NCBI GenBank assembly: GCA_034509425.1
Contig: JAVTVJ010000011.1
Span: forward strand, 3,286,001 to 3,350,000
Origin: Eopsaltria australis
Taxonomy: Eukaryota > Chordata > Aves > Passeriformes > Petroicidae
Length of the DNA stretch: 64,000 bases
Direction: 5' to 3'
A model generated the notes under the pieces. The model had not been told where the DNA came from. It was given only the letters and a program-made list of their open reading frames with translations, and did no database searches. The position numbers and the translations under genes were made by a program. Below are positions 14,721 through 27,947 of the stretch, piece after piece; position 1 is the first letter of the stretch, and every line of letters begins with the position of its first letter.

Positions 14721-17700
14721 ATCATGCATTACTGCAGTAATTCCCAGGGGGAATTGAAAAGAGCAGTTCAGGATACACCTCTCAACAATTTTTTAGCAAA
14801 CATGGAAAGATCTCTGTTTGGTATTGAGAAGGAATAAAAGATAAAAAGATTAAATTCCTTTTTGATCTTTTTATTCTAAGAGAGGACCTTTCAGAGCATG
14901 TCCAAAACTGTGCATGTAGCAACCAAAATCCCAACACGTATAAACAAGCCCTGTTAATTGTGCACCCTCAGTGACTCAGGAACACAGCATCACAAGCGAT
15001 CAGAGAAAATGCCTCCACTGCCCGTGCAAAGCCAGTGAAGAAGGGAGGCGAGCTTCTATTGAAGCAACCATACACACAGCATTAACATGTGAATGACTGC
15101 ATGCATGTGTCCATCTGTATCCTCTTTCTGAGTCTTTGTCACGCCCACTGCTACAAGGTCAAATCTTGTCAAAGTGGGTTGGGAGGATGATTCATCCTCA
15201 CTGGTGGATAGCTCAGACCTGACAAACTGTTCATTTGGGGGTGGGTTTTTTTCAGTTTATAATGTTAAAAATAGGAATGTGCAAGTTGCCTCATAGGATG
15301 TCCACATCTCCAAGCTCCCAGCAGAAACATGTTCCAGCAGAGCAAGGTACAAATGCAATAGGGCATTTGTTGATTGGGAAAAAGACCCTCAGGACAGCCC
15401 CAGCAGGTAGGGATAAGGGGGAGAACAGGTAGTCTGTCCTGGCATGTCTGTCCTGGCAGAAATGGAGCCAGGCTTAGAGGGCAGAGGCAGTTTCTTCTTC
15501 CCTTGTCTTGTGTAGAACTGCTGTGATAGACAGTGCGGGCAGTCCTTCCACCTGTTCATGAGCATGAAGTATGGAAACAGGTTCATTTTTACCTTGGAGA
15601 TGTCCTGGCAAATACCATTACAGCATTCCTGACTTTGTTGGCAATGTTTTGAGCCTTGCAGCAGCCAGAAGATAACGCTCACCCGTCCTGATAAGCAGCA
15701 GATTTCATACAGCCTGTATGACTGATGTGCCTGAGCCCTGAAGGTGAGCAGGGCTCTGACCACGGCTTGCATGACACCTGCACAACCTGTCTGCACTTCA
15801 AAATCATCCCAGCAGAGACAACATATTCTCGGAAAGTTCAGAGGAATAAAAGAGAAACAATAAAATAGGTTACCAGGACTGAACTTACTAAGGGGGAAGA
15901 CAAAGAGAGAGACCAAATTGCTCTTCCAAAGGCAACCTGCCATGAAGGAGCCAAGAAAGGACTTGGTAAAACTGTTGGCATGGATTGACACATACAGTCA
16001 TCACTACCACCCCCTTCTCTTATGTTTCATGACCCACAATAGCACAAGCTTAGCTCTGAACCAGGCTCAGAAGTGTACACAAAGACTTTTTTAACCTGCT
16101 CATCCCCACCAACTAGAAGTTAGGTCGATGATACTGTCACCATTCCATTAGGATTGATATTGATAAAAAGAACAGGAAGACCATGAGCAGGCTGAAACCT
16201 CACAGACCCAGCAGGTTTTGGTTATTTTTCTCAGATATGCCACTGTGGTGAACATAGGTCAACATGAGATGGTGGGTGCCACACAGCCTTATGGAGACTG
16301 ACCTGCATTTTAGACTCCTTAGGGAGATCCAGGAGGGAAAGACAGCTTATCCCATGGTTGTCTGATATCCCTGTCAAACATATGGTAACAGCTCAAGCAA
16401 CAGTACTGGAAAAACAGGGAGGAACTGGTAAACAGATTGGAAACATTGGAGAGTCTGAGAAAAGGCAGACTTCGTATCACTCAGCAGGAAAACCATGTTT
16501 GACTGACAAGAAAACAGTGGCAGGAGTGCAGAGGCTTGCCCAAAATCACTCAGGCAGTTATAGATAATTAGTGTGGTTGAGCTTCAAGTACATAGCCCTG
16601 TGTTTGGTCCTGCTTCTCCCAAAGATGTTGATGTGGTATTAAGGACAGACTGATGGATAATGTCTTTCAGATGCCAGGCCTCTTGTTTAAAGCATGGCTG
16701 GTTTTTGTAGAGTTGTCAGCCACAGTTTTTAATCAGGAGCTAAAGAGCTGATTTTCCAAATTAGATTGGAGGTAAGGATCAAATGTTAACTTTTCTAAAA
16801 AATTTCCATTCGAGTTCTCCTATGGTGAAATTCTTGTTGCAAGTCCCTTAGAAACTACCTTCTCTTCCTCTGAAACACTTATTTGGATCTGATATTCAAA
16901 TTGGATGCTAGAAAAAGGATGTAAACACAAAATGTTTTGAAATCAACAGAGTTGTTTGGTGAGGTGTTAAACGTATGATTTATGTTTTCGCTCTGAAAAG
17001 GAATGAAGGGGGTTTCTCAATTGTGAGCAGGAGAACCAGTGGCCACCTGCACTTGAGACTCTCCCTTCTGTGCATGCCTCCAGATCCATCCACACATATT
17101 TCTCCCTTCTCCAGGGATAACTGCTGCACCTGGACACTTCCCTGTCCCTGGGAACAGCATCCAGACTCAGCTCACACTCTGCATTCAGCACTTTTTCCTG
17201 GCAGCCTTCATCAGGCCTCACTGAGCAAAACTGGTGCTACTTCTCTCTGGTTCTCTCAGATGTGACTCAAGCACAGACTCACACAGTACAGGGAAAATTG
17301 TAGACTTCAAATAAGGCCTTTTCCCACACTTGACTTTCAAAGAAATAAGCCCAGAAGGCTAGTAAATCAGATGAAAATCCAAAGTCAGCATTCTAAAAGT
17401 CTCAAATTTCTGCCAGCTGGAAGCAGTAGAGCACATACCTTGACCCCCACATGGCGTCCTTTGTACCAGCCTCTCCCTTCTGTCTATAATCCTGTGAGAC
17501 AACTTTGTGACAGGAAAGGATTTAAGTTACACCTTAAAGAGGGTCTGTACCTCTTAGGGTACCAATGCCCAACCACAAGTCCAGCCATGAACCTATTGCC
17601 CTATTTTCCCACCTTCTCCACATGTCTTCACTAGCATTTTTGCCTTATACACCTTTTGTGCATGGGACACATGCAGTGAGCTGTCCTGGAATTGCATTTC

Positions 17701-18329
17701 TCTATCCTCCTTCAAACTCTAGCTCAGGACTCAATTCTAATGATGTATTGAGTGCATTTTTGCACAGTGTGAAGTCAAATGTCTTGGTATTAACCTCCGA
17801 CCAGCTCCTTAGATGAGTGAGAGGTGCTGTGCAAGTCCATGAAGACACCAAACAACTCTAGCCGACAGCACCAGCTTTACCTGAGCAGCAACACCCCTAA
17901 AAGGGGGGTTAATGGACACTAGTGAAAGCCCCATTCATAATCATACTGAGCATTTCTAACAGGAAACTTCTAACACTTGCTGTTCTTCTAACAGGACTTT
18001 CTGTCACCAGAAAATAAAGCAACACTGATCTGAAATGGAAACATCAAAGTCTCAAGCCCTTTCCAAATCCGTTGCCTTTTTACTAAGAAACAGACATAAA
18101 GCCAGCAGCTCCAGTGCTGCATGCTCCATCCCTACCCCACACACCTTGCAGGGCTGCTGTCCTCTGCACATGCCAATTGCAGGCATGACACACAGACTGC
18201 AGTGTAAGTTTATATGCAGACAGATGAATCCAGGGGATTCCACTCCATGATTTGGTCATCTTTTATCTTATTCCACCACACACTTTTCTTGCAAGCCTAT
18301 TATCCACACTTTGCATCATCAATGTCCAG
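14721..18329. other. Intergenic with an unrecognised 200-codon minus ORF
   Basis: The longest open frame outside the named genes, 15389-15991 on the minus strand, is Cys-rich and shows no family I know. It is probably chance or a relic of an unknown repeat. A direct 14-bp duplication (TCTGTCCTGGCA units) lies at 15432-15460. Nothing else is recognised. Confidence 0.4.
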
Positions 18330-18660
18330 GCGTGTGCTTGAAGGTTAATTGCAGTAAGTATCTAATGTCAATACATGTAATAAACAACCAACACTTAATT
18401 ATGCATGAATTTTCTATTAAATTGGCTTGTTACCACCTCAAAGGAAGAGATGTGAGTGACCACAGCTTCTCTTTGAAATCAGCATTTGCGACTGTTTCTG
18501 CCATTCAATTGTCAGCTTGTCTCGATTACAATGAACGTCTTCCCGGGGAAACAGGCAGAGTGCTCCAAGCCATGTCTCTCATGTTGCTGATAGCACAGCT
18601 CATCTCCCTCACCGCAGGGCATGACTGTCACCTAAAGGCGGGTTGGAAGGTGCCAACCCT
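18330..18660. promoter_or_regulatory. Candidate conserved non-coding element
   Basis: AT-rich homeodomain-like sites (TTAATTG, AATTATGCATGAAT) sit beside a stretch with retained CpGs (TTTGCGACTG, TCTCGATTACAATGAACGTC). The texture is that of a conserved enhancer, but nothing here proves it. A 154-codon open frame crosses it without a recognisable domain. Confidence 0.2.
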
Positions 18661-21600
18661 CATTCACACACGTGCTTTCTTCTGCACAATTGAAAGGAGG
18701 CAGAGAGGGGGAATCCCCTCAGAGCTAAAATGTAAAAGGAAGCTGAGACTTGTGCCTTGCACAGGAGGAACCTAGGCTTCAGTGATTTTATTAGATGTCA
18801 ATCTACTGGAGCAGATCCTTAGTCTCTCTGTATTCTCCCTCACTTGTGTTTTCATATTAACTGTTGGTTGACTGTCTTTAGCTAGAGGTTTTTTGGGCCA
18901 AGATCTATAACTTCCAGTTACAGATTTCCAAGATGCACTTATTGGAGTACAAATGACAGGAAACCATTCTGGTACAAGAACTTAACAAATTCAGAGCCTT
19001 TTCAAAAGTTTTTGCATTCCTCAACCATATCCTTATTCACCATTTGAAGTCAGGGACATAGATATGCCTGAGCATATGTTAAAGTGCTCTGCTGCAGGAA
19101 ACCATTTTGTGTATTACTGCCAAAATTTCATTCTTCCCGAGCTGGCTTTAAACTGGATGGCTCGACAGCTGATGGCAGAACTGCTGCAGCAGCACAGAGC
19201 TCAGGGCAGGATAAAAGCCATAAAGTCTAACCATCTTTTCACATAGATTTTGCAGGCTTTTTTGGTGTCACTGCTACACATGCAGCAGGTAACAAGTTTC
19301 AGTGAAGGCAGCTCAGTGCTCGTTAGAGTGCCAGTTACAGTGCTTGCATATGCATCAGTAACCAGGAGTAATGAGAGCTGGTTTTAGGTCCTGGTGCACC
19401 AGAGCTAGCTGTGGCTGAGCATGTCATCTACCTGCTGGGAGATAGATGTTGCACTTTTACTGTCTGGAGGGACAAAGAAGGACCAAGGCAAAATTTTAAG
19501 AAACAACAAAACCCCAGTTACTGTGTGTCCTGTATCCTCAGGGTTTAGATCTCCTAAAGAAGTGGCCCGCTAAGGGATGCAGATGCTTCAGATAACAGTT
19601 ACATGAGGCTGGAAAAAAATTCGTGGCAGAAAAAATCCTTCCCTGTGTAAAGATGAGAGAATGAGCATTAGCCTAGTGCCTTCTCTCTCACACTGAGCAC
19701 TTGAAATCTTCACAGCATGTAGAGGAGCACGTGGGAAGTGGACTCCTACACTATTTGCTCAAAATACATCCTAAACATGCATAATTTGGGGGGAAAAAGT
19801 GTAAAAATATGTCACATTTTTAGTGGGTTTTGTTTTTGTTTTATATCCCACAGTTTTCACACTGTAAACACAGTAAAGAAGGTCCCAAAACACTCAATCT
19901 TTAAACCTTTCCCTGGTCAGTTGTTAATTAATGTTTTTTAGGGGTTTGGGCTTTTGTTTTAGTTTTTGGTGGGGGGAGATTTGGCTTGGTTTTTTGTTGG
20001 GTTTGGGTTTTTTTCTGTGGAGCTACAGTGACCTCCAGTGGCCGAAGGAACCCTTTCACGCTTCTAGACATTTTAGGAAAGGTAAAACTATCCCTGATTA
20101 CTATCTATGTGTGACAGGTGGGTCTGGAAATGGAGACAGAAACTGGATCCCTGTACTTCTGGATCAAAGCTGAAGACTAACTATCATCGTTATCTTGAAT
20201 TAAGTAACAGGAGAGAAGTTTAAAGTATTCATTATCTAGACATTTCTTTAGCTGGTATGCTTTTAATTAAACAGAGTTTATCTATCTATAAATCCTTCTA
20301 GCAGCATCACTGCATTTAGAGTTTAGTGGTACAAATTTCATGCCTTCTCATCAAACATGAACCCAAGTAGTAAAAAAACCCATCAAAGTTGGAAAAGCAA
20401 ATTCTAAGTTACAAGAATGAAGAGCTGAGGCATGAGAGAAAAGTGCAGAAACATATATACTAAGCATTAACTACTTTCTGATTACAGAAAGTCAGTAGCC
20501 TGATTGTTGGTAGGCATAAATGAAAAAAGCCTGGATTTAAAATGTGATCAAATGATGGAAAAAACTACTCTTACTGGTCCTTTTCCAAATGGTGCTATGG
20601 AATCCATACATGCAGTCACCAGCAGTGGTAGCACAAACGTTTTTCTCTTCTGCATGCACAGGCTCTCACTCCACAAAACTATCTGCTTTTTTTCATGTCG
20701 CTCCATCTCAACACCAGATTTCCAGGAAAACAATCTAGGCCTTGATAGGACAAGTGTTAAAGTACCTACAGAAGTTACATATTTAAAAGGCATAGATATT
20801 CCTTCTTTTTGTGTCAAGAGCTTCCCTGCAGGTTCATTCACTGTGCAGGTGACTCACAGCACCACATCCCCCTGAAAGATGAGGGGTTCTTGGTTGAAAA
20901 AAAGACTGAAGGACAATGGAGCAGAGGTGTCATTAAACTGAGACATCCCAGTGAGATCATAAAACTCCAAGCCCATAATGGCCAAAAGGGAGGCAGGAAA
21001 GTCACTTAAAGAGTGACAGAATCCCCTTTGAATTATCATATAACCTTGTCCCATCTTTGCCTCAAGATGGCAAGTTTTCCAGATCTTTCAGCTGCAGACA
21101 GATACAACCAGGGCCTTCCTGGACAGTCATGTTCTTCAGTTATTTAAAACCCACATTTACATCCCATTCTATTAAAATATTATCACAATCTTTCTGTTCA
21201 TCATTCAGCTCAGCTACAACTGTGCTCTTGGCTTTGGGAAAAATACACTGGCAACAGACATACCCATTGTTCAGTTCTGTATGAACAGATCCCTGATCAC
21301 TGGGAGGAAGGCTCAGCCCATGGTGGTGCTGTGCATCTCTATTGGCACAAAGTGGTCCTAAACATGCAAAAAGGTGGCGTGATTTCTGTTCTACCTTCTC
21401 AGAGCATCAGCACATTTGTGTGGGGATTACATTTCACAGGAGAGAGCAGGGTGTTAGCTTGTTGGAAAGAACTTTCTGGCTGAAAGAGGAGACACCTGCC
21501 ACTGTCAACCTGGATTGCAAGAAACAGCAGAAGGATGGCATGAACTCCAAATGCTGAGACAAGATCTCGTGAGACTTCTTGCATACCAACAGAGGTACCA

Positions 21601-21671
21601 CCTCCTGTTGCAGTGAGCGTGCAAAAGAATCCCTGTAATAAGAGTCTGAAAAGTAGGGTTTGGGTTTCAGT
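18661..21671. other. Intergenic, low-complexity patch included
   Basis: No gene is supported. The stretch 19931-20010 is a T/G-rich low-complexity patch with many GGGTTT-like runs. The remainder shows no repeat I can name. Confidence 0.45.
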
Positions 21672-21770
21672 GGAGAGGAGAGGAGAGGAGAGGAGAGGAG
21701 AGGAGAGGAGAGGAGAGGAGAGGAGAGGAGAGGAGAGGAGAGGAGAGGAGAGGAGAGGAGAGGAGAGGAG
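21672..21770. repeat. Pure GGAGA pentanucleotide array
   Basis: About 20 perfect copies of the 5-bp unit GGAGA over 99 bp, all purine on the plus strand. The long Glu/Arg/Gly and Ser/Pro/Leu open frames across it are produced by the repeat and are not genes. Confidence 0.98.
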
Positions 21771-23572
21771 CTCCACAGCTCTTGTTGTATTGAAGTGCTT
21801 GCTTTGAGCCAGATTACCTGCTGCTCCGGCTATACACCAATTTGAGTCTCTGTGGGAACTTCACAGTGTCTGCATCTATCTGGAATGGACACAACTTCAA
21901 GGGATGATGAATTATTTCATAAGAATAAGGAATCCATATCTCCTGTGGAAATCTGGTATTTGGCTTATGGACCACACCAGGCTAAACTCTCTCTAAAATC
22001 ATAGGCTTATCTCTGAACTGCTGCCTTAGCTGGAGAAAAGATCCTCTTGGAAGAAAATACTAATTATCTAATGAATTGGTTGAGTAAATTCTTGTAATGA
22101 CTAAGAGAAATGTAACATACAAAAATAAATAAATAAATAGTTTTTTAACTTGCATGCTTGCCTTCGACATTGTCTCGGTGAAATATTAGGTGCTTGCCTG
22201 AGGCTACAAGGTTATATCCAGTCCTTTCAGTATTAGTTTTGATGCTTCTTAAACAATTAGCAGAGAGGCAATGCCTCAAGGGGTCTGCCGAGTCTTCAAA
22301 TTCACTTGCCATCTGTGTCTCCATCTCTCTATTTATATTACACAGAATTTAAACACCATGGTAATGATCTAGTTTGCTTAAATTATGTGTCTTCTTCTCC
22401 CACTAAAAGAAAGAGCAGGTGTCTCTTGATCCAGACTGGGAAGTAGTGGTGCAGAATTTTGTGTATTTGTCTAGTGGTTATGGCACTTATTCAAGAAGAT
22501 GAAGACTGAAGTTCAAGGTTTATTCTCATAAAGCAGCTAGATGGGAGCAATCCCTGCTTTGGTTCTGTGTCTGGATTACTCTGCATCCAGGAAGGTAGGA
22601 GTTATGGGATCAGACACCAGAGACTCAAGGCTAAGCTTAGCCCTGCATGACAAATGACAAAACTCTTTCAGGTGGGAAGATACAGGAAGGAGTCTCCAGA
22701 TAAATCTCTAAACTGGATATACATTTCATATCAAACTTCTATGAGACAGGAAAAAAATGGATGAGGCCACACAGAAGAAAAAGAATCCCAGATCTAGTCT
22801 TTCTTCCTCTTTCTATACTCTGACATCCTATTTTTCTGCAGATATCACAACCTCTGGTAGTGCTGAGATTACAAGTGGGTATCCTTGTACTAAATAAAAG
22901 GCAGATTCCTCTTCACAGGCTGTGTCAGACAATTTGTCTTGTAAAACTTTTTCCTGCGTCTGTTATTCAGTTGCTTAAGGCTACTATATGGACTATCTGC
23001 TAGGAGGTTACTGAAATATGGGCACTAGACTGCAAACAAGTATTGAATAAAGCTGAGCTATTTTACATAGCTCAGCAATAATTTCTGTATGATTTCTTAT
23101 CTCTGCAACCTTCTGCACAGCTTGTTTAATAATTTTTTTTCCCACTGTGTTTTCCTGATTAGAATTTGCTGGGACTCCACAGACAAAGTTCATTTACAAT
23201 ATAAAACAGTGAGTTTACGGCACATATCAATTCCAACAAACACACTTTGACTGAAGTTATTTGTTTTTTGTGCTTCTAGGAAAACCAGACTTCAGAAGTT
23301 CAATGGTCTGTGTCTGCTGAGCCAGTCTTTCAGGCACCTGTCTTGGAGCATGGGGTTCCACCTATTCTGGGAGACAGAGCACTAACAGAGGTCCCCAGAC
23401 ACCAGGTGTGACCACCCAGATGAGTCTGGGAAACTGTAAAGCTCGTCATCTTATTCAGATTAAAACACTCTTCAACATCTCCAACAGTTTCTTTCTTTGA
23501 TGAAAAAGTACAGCCTAGAAAGAGGCAAACTGTGCTTATGGAGTGCACTCAAAAAATATTTTAACAGTTATC
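21771..23572. other. Intergenic, nothing recognised
   Basis: No gene or repeat family is recognised. A short run of AAAT units lies near 22122-22139. Confidence 0.5.
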
Positions 23573-23650
23573 CCTGCTTGGGCAGGGAGGTTGGACCAGA
23601 CAACCCCCTGTGGTCCCTTCCAACCTTACCCTGCTGTGATTCTGTGATCC
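23573..23650 (+). mobile_element. Short CR1 3' tail
   Basis: GGGAGGTTGGACCAGACAAC, then TGTGGTCCCTTCCAACCTTA and the terminal TGTGATTCTGTGATC, the typical 3' end of a CR1 copy. Only about 78 bp remain. Confidence 0.88.
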
Positions 23651-23830
23651 ATATCAGGAAGAAATGGGCAAGCAAATGATTTTTTCTGCTTGTAGTCTCC
23701 GAACTTCCAATTCAGACTTACCATCTATCTCCATCTGTGTCTTCCCATTTTAAAGCAAAGCCATACAATTTGATTCAATAAACTGGAATAAAGCCATGTG
23801 TCTTCTTACAATTTATGGCAGCACAACAGC

Positions 23831-23968
23831 AGAATCACAGAATATTCTGATTTGGAAGAGACCAAAAGGATCATCAATCCAACTCTTGAGTGAATGACCC
23901 ATACAGGGATTGAATGCAGAACCTTGGCATTGCTAGCACCATGGTATAACCAACTGAGCTAATCAGAG
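23831..23968 (-). mobile_element. tRNA-Ile-derived SINE, TguSINE1-like
   Basis: Read on the minus strand, the head is a diverged tRNA-Ile: box A TTAGCTCAGTTGG (23962-23950), TGGTGCTAGCAATGCCAAGG, and a mutated box B CATTCAATCCC (23916-23906), then CTGTATGGGTCA. A CR1-like tail follows (GAGTTGGATTGATGATCC, GGTCTCTTCCAA, ATTCTGTGATTCTG). SINEs of this build (tRNA-Ile head, CR1 tail) are known from passerines. No clear target-site duplication was seen. It is not a functional tRNA gene because the 3' acceptor half and box B are degraded. Confidence 0.85.
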
Positions 23969-24045
23969 AGGGGGAGAATATTCATGAACCAACTGGAAAA
24001 ACTGAGTGACGTGTTCAGATTTTTAATATGGCCCAGATGTGAGTA

Positions 24046-24106
24046 GGAGGTAGGACTAGGTAGCCTTCAGAGGTGCCATCCAGTGTGAATGATTCTGAAA
24101 TTCCAG
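24046..24106 (+). mobile_element. Degraded CR1 3' tail
   Basis: The string GGTAGGACTAGGTAGCCTTC followed by AGAGGTGCCATCCAGTGTGA and ATGATTCTGAAATTC resembles a CR1 3' end with several mutations. Confidence 0.65.
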
Positions 24107-27100
24107 ACTATCCAACACTGTGAATGTAAGTTTGAATGGCTTAACTATACAAAAGGCAAAAAAAATTATTTTATTTTGGCCTATGCTGAAAGCTTATACT
24201 CTTAGTGTGTTTATAATTAATTCATCTAGAATGGCACAGAAGTATTTGTTTTTATGCAATAATAAAATTAATTTACTGTTTTTCTTAATGTAAACAAATT
24301 CAAACAAGGTGGAGTAAGGTTACAACAACTGTTCAAACAACCTGTGAGTATGGTTAAAATCCCTTGACATTTAGCTCAGTTTACTCTTTGCTTTACACCT
24401 GTGTAACAACATTTCCCTGAAGTCACAGACCTATTATAGGAATGAACATGTCAATTCCTTAATTACATCCAAGGAGCAATGACATTTTGACAGTTTCTTT
24501 CTTTTTTTGTCACTGAACTTATCTTGAGATCACCTCAAGGTTACCAGTGCAGTAGGAGTGACTGAATAGGGAAAAGTCCTGCACCTTTCAGGTCTCCAAA
24601 GGGTGTTAGCTGAACTGGTGACTTCTAAATCTATTTAGGTTTCAGAGTCCTGGGTTGTTTGGTAAATGTACTATTTCTCCAGATGACTGAGTTGCCTGTG
24701 CTGACATCTCAAAGTGACTGGCATTATAGATCCATTCAGGACAACATACATGGTATTCTGATCTTTTTTGCTCACCTAGCACTGACTAGTGTTTGTATAA
24801 TGGCCAATATAAGTTTTCCATCATTCAACTGCCATTTGGGCCAGGGGCAGTTTTTTGGGTATTTTTGGAAGTTGCATTTCTCAGGCTGGGGCTCCATTAC
24901 TGCTTCTAAATGAAAATTAGGTTTGCACAGTAGATCTGCACTCGCATTTGAATATTTTTTTTCTAAATTTTCAGCAGCTACAGCTTTTTCTTAGAGTTGT
25001 TCTAAGAGGTAAAAGCACAAGTGGGTGGGTGTAATAATGCAAACAAAACCAAATCACTCAGAGTTGCAAAACTGAAATTCAGCAAGAGAGAGACAAAACC
25101 ACAATATGACCATATGGAAACTCTACAATGTTGAAAATGTTTGCTTCTTTAATTCTGAGAGGGGAAAAGCAAATATTTGTAAAAAACCTTGATGAAAATA
25201 TAAAATAAGCAGCAAAGTAAATGACTGTAATAATTCTACATACACTTTATGTAAAAAGAACCCTTCCTGAAAATATTAGCACTTGAAAAACCTATTGTTT
25301 GTGGAAAATACAGCAAATACCATCAAGTTATTTAAATATACTGTGGCTCTTAAGTTAAAATACGTGAAACCCAAGGAATGGATTGAACCTATACCATATA
25401 TCCAAATTTATCTCTTAAATTAGTTTGATTACCATAACACCCTGTAAGAGACTGTAAAAGCCTACCAGCATAGGCAGATTCTCTGGCATTCTTTAAAAGT
25501 GGAGTTGTTTCACCCACAAATTTAAATGACCTTCTTGACCCCTGCCTTTCAGAAACTACAGATACAAATGCCATGTGTATTAGCAAAATAATGCACTGAA
25601 TGACAATTTGATCCTTTATCTGAGATATTAGAACAAAGAATACATGGTTATTAAAATTATGAGTGACTTCGGGGGTCAGTAATACTTGACATTTATGTGA
25701 GACTTATTCTCAAAAAGTAGAAATAAACTCCATTGGCAAATGCCACATACAAGCTCACCCTCCACTGGTCATGGCTAATAACATGCCCATCGCGCTAGAG
25801 GACAAAAGGTGGCTGTACAATAGAGCAGCCAGTCACTAGAGATTTCCCAGGAAGCTTCACACAGCAGTGCTAGCCAGACTTGTGAGAAACAGAGCTGATG
25901 TTACATTCCAGTACATATTAACAAGCTGTTGGGCCTAAAGTGCTGAATCCTGACTCCATTTGACAAACACATCCCCTGTTGAATTCAGCAGAGGCTCAGC
26001 AGGGGTCAGTCTGTGGCTCAGACAGGAGGGATAGACAGCAGGACAGCTATTTAAAACTGATCACACTTAACCACTTTGCTGTAGTCTTCCTCTTTAGCCT
26101 TTATCATTTTAGAGTTCACAAGGTCATTTCACTAATTACAGTGCCAATCCATTTATCCATGAAACATTCGTACACTGAGATGTCCTTTCAGATATATGGG
26201 TTATGGTTACAATTGCAGTAGATTTGATGATTGCAAGCAAGTTAAAAGGAAGGAAGCAGGGAGAGGAAATCACACAATGGCAGAGATCCCTGTTTGTTTC
26301 TTTATTCACTTACACTAAACTGTTTCTATTACACAATGTGGAGAAAAATATTTCCAAGTATTTCCATTCTGCAGTCTGTTTTTCTACAGCTATAATTCTC
26401 TAAGGACATACATATAATAACATCTGTAAGGAGTGGTAATACTCCCTGTTAGCTGGTATAGAGTCTAATTTTCTAGCTATACTGATTGATTCAATAATGG
26501 ATTCCACCTCTATCTACAAACTTTGTCACAGGAAATTTACTGATGAGGATTAGGTTTTTCTCAAATAACCTCCAAGCCAAAATCTCACACGTGATCTCTC
26601 AGCAGGAGAGGCAGAAAATAGACTTGACTCCCTTTCTTTTCATTTTGCTTCTGGGCTATGACAGGCTACTGCTTGTTTTAGTTTTATCCCAGGGTCAGCC
26701 TTCGTGTTTCACCAAGGATGCCCCCATTGCAATGAGTCGCAAGAAAGATGATCTACCCTTATGCTAGAGTTCCTAACCCTTTATGAACTCAGTTTCACTG
26801 TATTCTCTTTTTCTTCCTCTATCTTACCTTCTCCCTACAGCTACCTTTTATCTGCAACCCTCCCTCCAACAACAGATCCCTCCTTCCACACGCTCATCTT
26901 CTCTCCTTTCAGACACAGGTCACCCAGTTTCCACTGGAAATGTTTGGCAGATCAGCCTCTCCATCTCTAACATTGGGCACCAGTGTTCAGCTGGGACAAA
27001 AAGTACATTCCACATTACATTTACCACAGTTCTGCCCCACACTTGTGTCAGAGTAAAAAAGTAACATGCATCTGCCACAATCAGAGATAAAAACACAGTA

Positions 27101-27940
27101 GTATACTCAAGCAAGTCAACAGTAAAAAAAAAAACAAAACTTCCTTGAGAGAATACAAATAGGAGCTAAAAAGATAAACATTGACAGTCCCCAGAGCCTT
27201 CATATTACTAGGGCAGGTGCCTGCTACAGTACAGGCTATAAAGCTCTGTTCTCTAGCCTGAAATAGACTTGAAGGCCTCAAAATCAACTACAAACAGAAT
27301 CAGAAAATACGGTGTGTGGAAAGAATAATTTTATTGATTTTCCCAAAAGAAAACTCTTGGCCACTGAAAACAGGAGCACACAGTACTGAGTGGCTAGGAG
27401 GAAAGTATTATTTTTTGCTCACACTAAAAAAAACAAACAAATATCTAAGCCTATCCATGCCACAGGCACACCATGACAGGCTGGTTTAGTTTTCTGCCTC
27501 CAGCCACCAGCAGCCAGCACTGCAAAGCTCCTCTCTGGGTGGCCACTGTCCTTTTTCCATTGTTGTTCCCTCAGGTTCAGATAACCGTCTATTTTTGGAG
27601 GAGCAGCCCTCCAGACCAAGAATTAAAAGTCTTTGCAAAGGGCAGCTGGTGATACGTTGTACACTTCTAATACAAGACCTTTGTTCAAGCAACAAAACAT
27701 TTAACTCCTTCTTGCCTCATGTGTGTGGCTGTCTGTTGAAGAATTCCTAAATTTAAATAAAAAATGGAAGCACAATCATTACATTAAGAGTATACCTTTA
27801 TTATAAAAGTGTGTTTCCTGGTGTGTGTGACCTTTTTTCAGCTAGTTTAATGTCCTATTAAGGACATTCAAAGGAAGGATTAACAGGATAGTGAAAATGG
27901 GGAACTATCAGATTTAACACCAAAACTTTTAAATACAAAG
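24107..27940. other. Intergenic, nothing recognised
   Basis: AT-rich sequence 3' of METTL21E. No gene, RNA or long repeat could be supported. It may include distal METTL21E 3' UTR on the right. Confidence 0.5.
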
Positions 27941-27941
27941 A

Positions 27942-27947
27942 TTTATT
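27942..27947 (-). terminator. Putative METTL21E polyadenylation signal
   Basis: AATAAA on the minus strand, about 360 nt after the METTL21E stop. Other AATAAA copies lie further left (near 27798 and 27330), so the 3' end is not fixed. Confidence 0.4.

Noticed and set aside
21399..21845. Open frames encoding Glu-Arg-Arg-Gly or Ser-Pro-Leu-Leu repeats on both strands
   Set aside because: They are translations of the GGAGA pentanucleotide array. A pure 5-bp repeat with no stop stays open in every frame.
23831..23968. A functional tRNA-Ile gene
   Set aside because: Box B is mutated, the cloverleaf does not close, and the sequence runs into a CR1-like tail, as expected for a SINE.
1..27900. SLC10A2 exons expected from synteny
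   Set aside because: None of the short frames resembles a bile-acid transporter, so the gene must lie further left.
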